Shown one piece after another: positions 61,696 through 64,000 of a stretch of 64,000 nucleotides of DNA; the first letter of the stretch is position 1; each line of letters starts with the position of its first letter. The stretch is taken from NCBI GenBank assembly GCA_002730735.1, contig PCAU01000001.1, positions 210,925 through 274,924 of the forward strand. Reading direction: 5' to 3'. The position numbers and the translations under genes are program-made. The notes beneath the pieces were generated by a model that worked only from the letters and a program-made list of their open reading frames with translations, made no database searches and was not told the origin of the DNA. This DNA comes from Acidobacteriota bacterium (GTDB lineage: Bacteria > Acidobacteriota > Vicinamibacteria > Vicinamibacterales > UBA823).

Positions 61696-63314
61696 CTACC
61701 TGGAAATCTCCATTCCTTGAGAATCCGCTGCGCCGCGTTGCGCCCTGAGGCACCCATGATGCCGCCGCCGGGATGCGTGGATGAGCCGCAGAGATACAGG
61801 CCTCGAACCGGTGTGCCATAACGAGCCCAACCCGGAACCGGTCGTAGGAAAAATAACTGCTCTAGGGTCAGCTCGCCTTGGAAAATATTGCCCTCAGTCA
61901 GGCCAAACTCACGCTCGAGATCAAGTGGAGTGATGACCTGTCGATGCAGGATGATGTCTTTGAGGTTCGGCGCGTAGTTAGCGAGCGTGTTAACCACACA
62001 GTCACCAAATTGCTCCCTTTGGTCATCCCAAGTGCCAGAACTTAAGTGGTATGGCGCGTACTGGACGAAGCAGGACAGGATGTGTTTGCCTGGAGGTGCC
62101 ATTGACGGATCACTCAGAGTGGGAATGACCATGTCAATATAGGGATGCCGAGAATATTGTCCGTATTTGGCGTCGTCATAAGCACGTTCCATGTAGTCGA
62201 CATCTGGCGAAATCGTAAGTCCTCCTCGCAAGTGCGGACCTGCGCCAGGCAGGCTCGTAAAATTGGGTAATGCGTCGAGTGCCAAATTGACCTTGCCGGA
62301 CGAACCGCGCAGCTTGTAACGACTAACGTCTTCAACGAAGTCGTCCGGTAGCAGGTCTTTCCCGACCATCTTGAAGAATGTTAGGCGTGGGTCAACGCTC
62401 GATGCAACGATGTCAGCGCGTAATTCATCTCCGTTCTCTAACACTACCCCAGAGGCCTTTCCGCGCTTGACAAGTATCTGTGCGACTGGTGTTCCTGTAC
62501 GGATCTCGGCTCCAGCTTCTCGAGCCGCGGCAGCGATCGCATTCGAGATTGCACCAGTGCCACCTCGAGGAAGGCCCCACGATCGAAAGGCACCGTCGAT
62601 CTCTCCCATGTAATGATGCAGGAGGACATAGGCCGTACCGGGTGAGCGCACACCGAGAAATGTCCCGGTTATTCCCGAGGCCGCCATTGTGGCCTTTAGG
62701 ACGTCGGTTTCGAACCATTGGTCTAGGAAGTCGACAGCGCTCATCGTCCCTAATTGCACCTGCATCTGCTGGAAGGAACGTGGAAGCTTTCGGAAACGGT
62801 TACCGATTGCCAGCAGTTGCAGAAGCGCTCGCGGGTCGCGTGACGTTGGATCGCGCGGCGCCATTTCAAGCATTGGCTTGACGAACCGACCCATGTCGAC
62901 CATCGTCTTGCTGTAGTCCTCGTAAGCTTCGGCATCGCGTGGAGAATGACGAGCGATCTCCCTGTAGGTTTGGGCATGGTCATTGACGCGCCAGAGATAA
63001 TCGCCGTTCGGCATTGGTGTGAACGTGCCATCGAGAGGAAGAATCTCGAGGCCGTGCCGCGCCAGTTCAAGTTCACGGATGATTTCGGGCCGAAGAAGTG
63101 AAACGACGTAGGAGCACACTGAGAACCTAAAGCCTGGAAAGATTTCTTCAGTGACGGCCGCGCCACCCACTAATCGACGGCGCTCGAGAACTAGCGTTTT
63201 CTTTCCACTGCGCGCGAGGTAGGCTGCAGTGACTAAGCCATTGTGCCCACCACCGATGATGATTGCGTCGTATGTGCTTGCCATTGCTCGAGTCGACGGC
63301 TCGTGGGGAGCCAC
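61692..63314 (-). CDS. Phytoene-desaturase/PYROXD2-like FAD oxidoreductase (copy 2)
   Basis: 540 residues, tandem paralogue of the gene at 60085. DAIIIGGGHNGLVTAAYLARSGKKTLVLERRRLVGGAAVTEEIFPGF and LYLCGSSTHPGGGIMGASGRNAAQRIL align with its partner, as does the central YVLLHHYMGEIDGAFRSWGLPRGGTGAISNAIA. A start at 63284 (MASTYDAIII) is more typical than 63314. The pair is translationally coupled, as for a heterodimer or two-step path. Divergent from the GcvT-like gene. Confidence 0.9.
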   Translation of the reverse strand: MAPHEPSTRAMASTYDAIIIGGGHNGLVTAAYLARSGKKTLVLERRRLVGGAAVTEEIFPGFRFSVCSYVVSLLRPEIIRELELARHGLEILPLDGTFTPMPNGDYLWRVNDHAQTYREIARHSPRDAEAYEDYSKTMVDMGRFVKPMLEMAPRDPTSRDPRALLQLLAIGNRFRKLPRSFQQMQVQLGTMSAVDFLDQWFETDVLKATMAASGITGTFLGVRSPGTAYVLLHHYMGEIDGAFRSWGLPRGGTGAISNAIAAAAREAGAEIRTGTPVAQILVKRGKASGVVLENGDELRADIVASSVDPRLTFFKMVGKDLLPDDFVEDVSRYKLRGSSGKVNLALDALPNFTSLPGAGPHLRGGLTISPDVDYMERAYDDAKYGQYSRHPYIDMVIPTLSDPSMAPPGKHILSCFVQYAPYHLSSGTWDDQREQFGDCVVNTLANYAPNLKDIILHRQVITPLDLEREFGLTEGNIFQGELTLEQLFFLRPVPGWARYGTPVRGLYLCGSSTHPGGGIMGASGRNAAQRILKEWRFPGR

Positions 63315-63416
63315 CGGAAGTTCGCATTGTAAGCGATTATAAAACTTGTCGGAGTCGTTCGATGGTTTCTATAATCCAAGGTTAACTGCTGCGCCTGTCG
63401 CAGAGTAGGAGTCGTT

Positions 63417-64000
63417 GTGCCTATCGGATCCGCGGTTCATGACCGCACTTTAGCGCTCTGCAAGAGCTTAAATTATCGCGAATGGTCTGGTTTTTTCTCC
63501 GTTAGCGCCTACGAAGCCCATCACGAACATGAGTATGCGGCCATCCGCACGTCTGCAGCGTTAATCGACATTTCACCCCTCTACAAGTACTTAATTACAG
63601 GCAAAGAGGCGACAGGGTTCGTCAATCGCTTAATCACCCGAGATGCAACAAAGCTTGCCGTAGGCCAGGTTGCGTATACCACTTGGTGCGACGAGGACGG
63701 TAAGGTCATTGATGATGGGACGGTTTCGCGTCTCGGTGATGACCGGTATCGCTGGACTGCCGCCGATCCCAACCTCCGATGGTTTCAAGGGAACGCTGGC
63801 GGGTTCGACATGACTATTCGCGACGTGTCGGAGGAGGTCGGTGCCCTCGCGTTACAGGGCCCGACATCAGCCGACGTGTTGAGGCAGGTTGCTGATGTGG
63901 ACATCGACGCGCTGAAATACTTCCGCGTCACTAGTGGTGCTATTCGGAATGTGTCGGTCGATGTTTCCCGCACTGGATACACTGGCGACTTGGGCTACGA
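63417..64000 (+). CDS. Aminomethyltransferase (GcvT-like) protein, 3' truncated by the window
   Basis: Open to the window end; 194 residues are seen. GTG 63417 follows AGGAG (63407-63411) by 5 bases. EYAAIRTSAALIDISPLYKYLITGKEATGFVNRLITRDATKLAVGQVAYTTWCDEDGKVIDDGTV matches the GcvT/folate-binding family, where the D-x-S and G-K-x-x-x-x-F-x-x blocks are typical, and ALQGPTSADVL and SRTGYTGDLGY follow. It may be a glycine-cleavage T protein or a demethylase such as dimethylglycine or sarcosine type; the missing part would decide. Confidence 0.9.
   Translation, partial: MPIGSAVHDRTLALCKSLNYREWSGFFSVSAYEAHHEHEYAAIRTSAALIDISPLYKYLITGKEATGFVNRLITRDATKLAVGQVAYTTWCDEDGKVIDDGTVSRLGDDRYRWTAADPNLRWFQGNAGGFDMTIRDVSEEVGALALQGPTSADVLRQVADVDIDALKYFRVTSGAIRNVSVDVSRTGYTGDLGY

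Overview
The window looks like ordinary chromosome from a Gram-negative-type bacterium, most likely an Acidobacteriota member (Vicinamibacteria-like, possibly marine). That placement is an inference. It rests on the many secreted or lipoprotein hydrolases, an Asp-box/VPS10-like protein, TonB-dependent uptake, Tat-exported oxidoreductases, and a pair of secreted 'EVDGKPV' proteins of a type I associate with acidobacterial genomes. There is no rRNA, CRISPR array, recognisable insertion sequence or prophage. Genes sit on both strands in short operons, with many 1-4 bp stop/start overlaps.

Layout. 1-5.1 kb: a partial Asp-box protein, an APC permease, a Cys/His-rich small exported protein, CopC, CopD and a small zinc-ribbon protein, closed by a bidirectional terminator. 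5.1-8.6 kb: a dienelactone hydrolase lipoprotein, then a DEAD-box helicase translationally coupled to a Kv-like potassium channel. 8.7-14.4 kb: leucine biosynthesis (leuC-leuD, a LysR regulator on the other strand, leuA, leuB) and tRNA-Ser(GCT). 14.5-19.4 kb: a cytochrome c remnant, an exported RidA-like protein, a mannonate-dehydratase-like lipoprotein, an amidohydrolase and a secreted protein of unknown function. 19.4-23.2 kb: gltX, an AlkA-like glycosylase, a SurA_N-DsbA protein with an in-frame UGA, and tRNA-Gln(CTG). 23.3-26 kb: a His-rich TonB receptor with a small CxxC/His protein. 26-39.4 kb: mostly metabolic genes, including a spermidine-dehydrogenase-like flavoprotein, glpK, an SSS symporter with a 36-residue partner, a cyclase, a thioesterase, DoxX, an SDR, an aminotransferase, a DcyD-like enzyme and the second EVDGKPV paralogue. 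39.4-51.8 kb: an M49 peptidase, a HEAT-cyclophilin fusion, a DAO oxidoreductase, a large PIG-L protein, a three-gene minus-strand operon with an FMN-binding protein, and an esterase. 51.8-53.8 kb: a molybdate-type ABC transporter (modB, modC) with a divergent HTH-Mop regulator. 53.8-64 kb: an aromatic-amino-acid-decarboxylase-like enzyme, a CX5R phosphatase-like protein, an OsmC protein with an in-frame UGA, a pterin dehydratase, a MerR regulator and an amino-acid catabolism block (D-threonine-aldolase-like, P5C dehydrogenase-like, two tandem FAD oxidoreductases, a partial GcvT-like protein).

The main result is two probable selenoproteins that normal annotation would break in two. In the DsbA-like gene (21839-22990, minus) TGA replaces the first Cys of the CPFC active site. 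In the OsmC-like gene (55903-56367, plus) TGA replaces the peroxidatic Cys. In each case the frame stays open, the downstream half carries the rest of the family fold, and a perfect hairpin with G-containing loop follows at bacterial-SECIS distance. Two independent cases in 64 kb suggest a selenocysteine-decoding genome. The Sec machinery (selA, selB, selC, selD) is not in this window.

No stretch above 300 bp lacks a feature. The longest gap without a called feature is 19390-19671 (282 bp), in which I see nothing.
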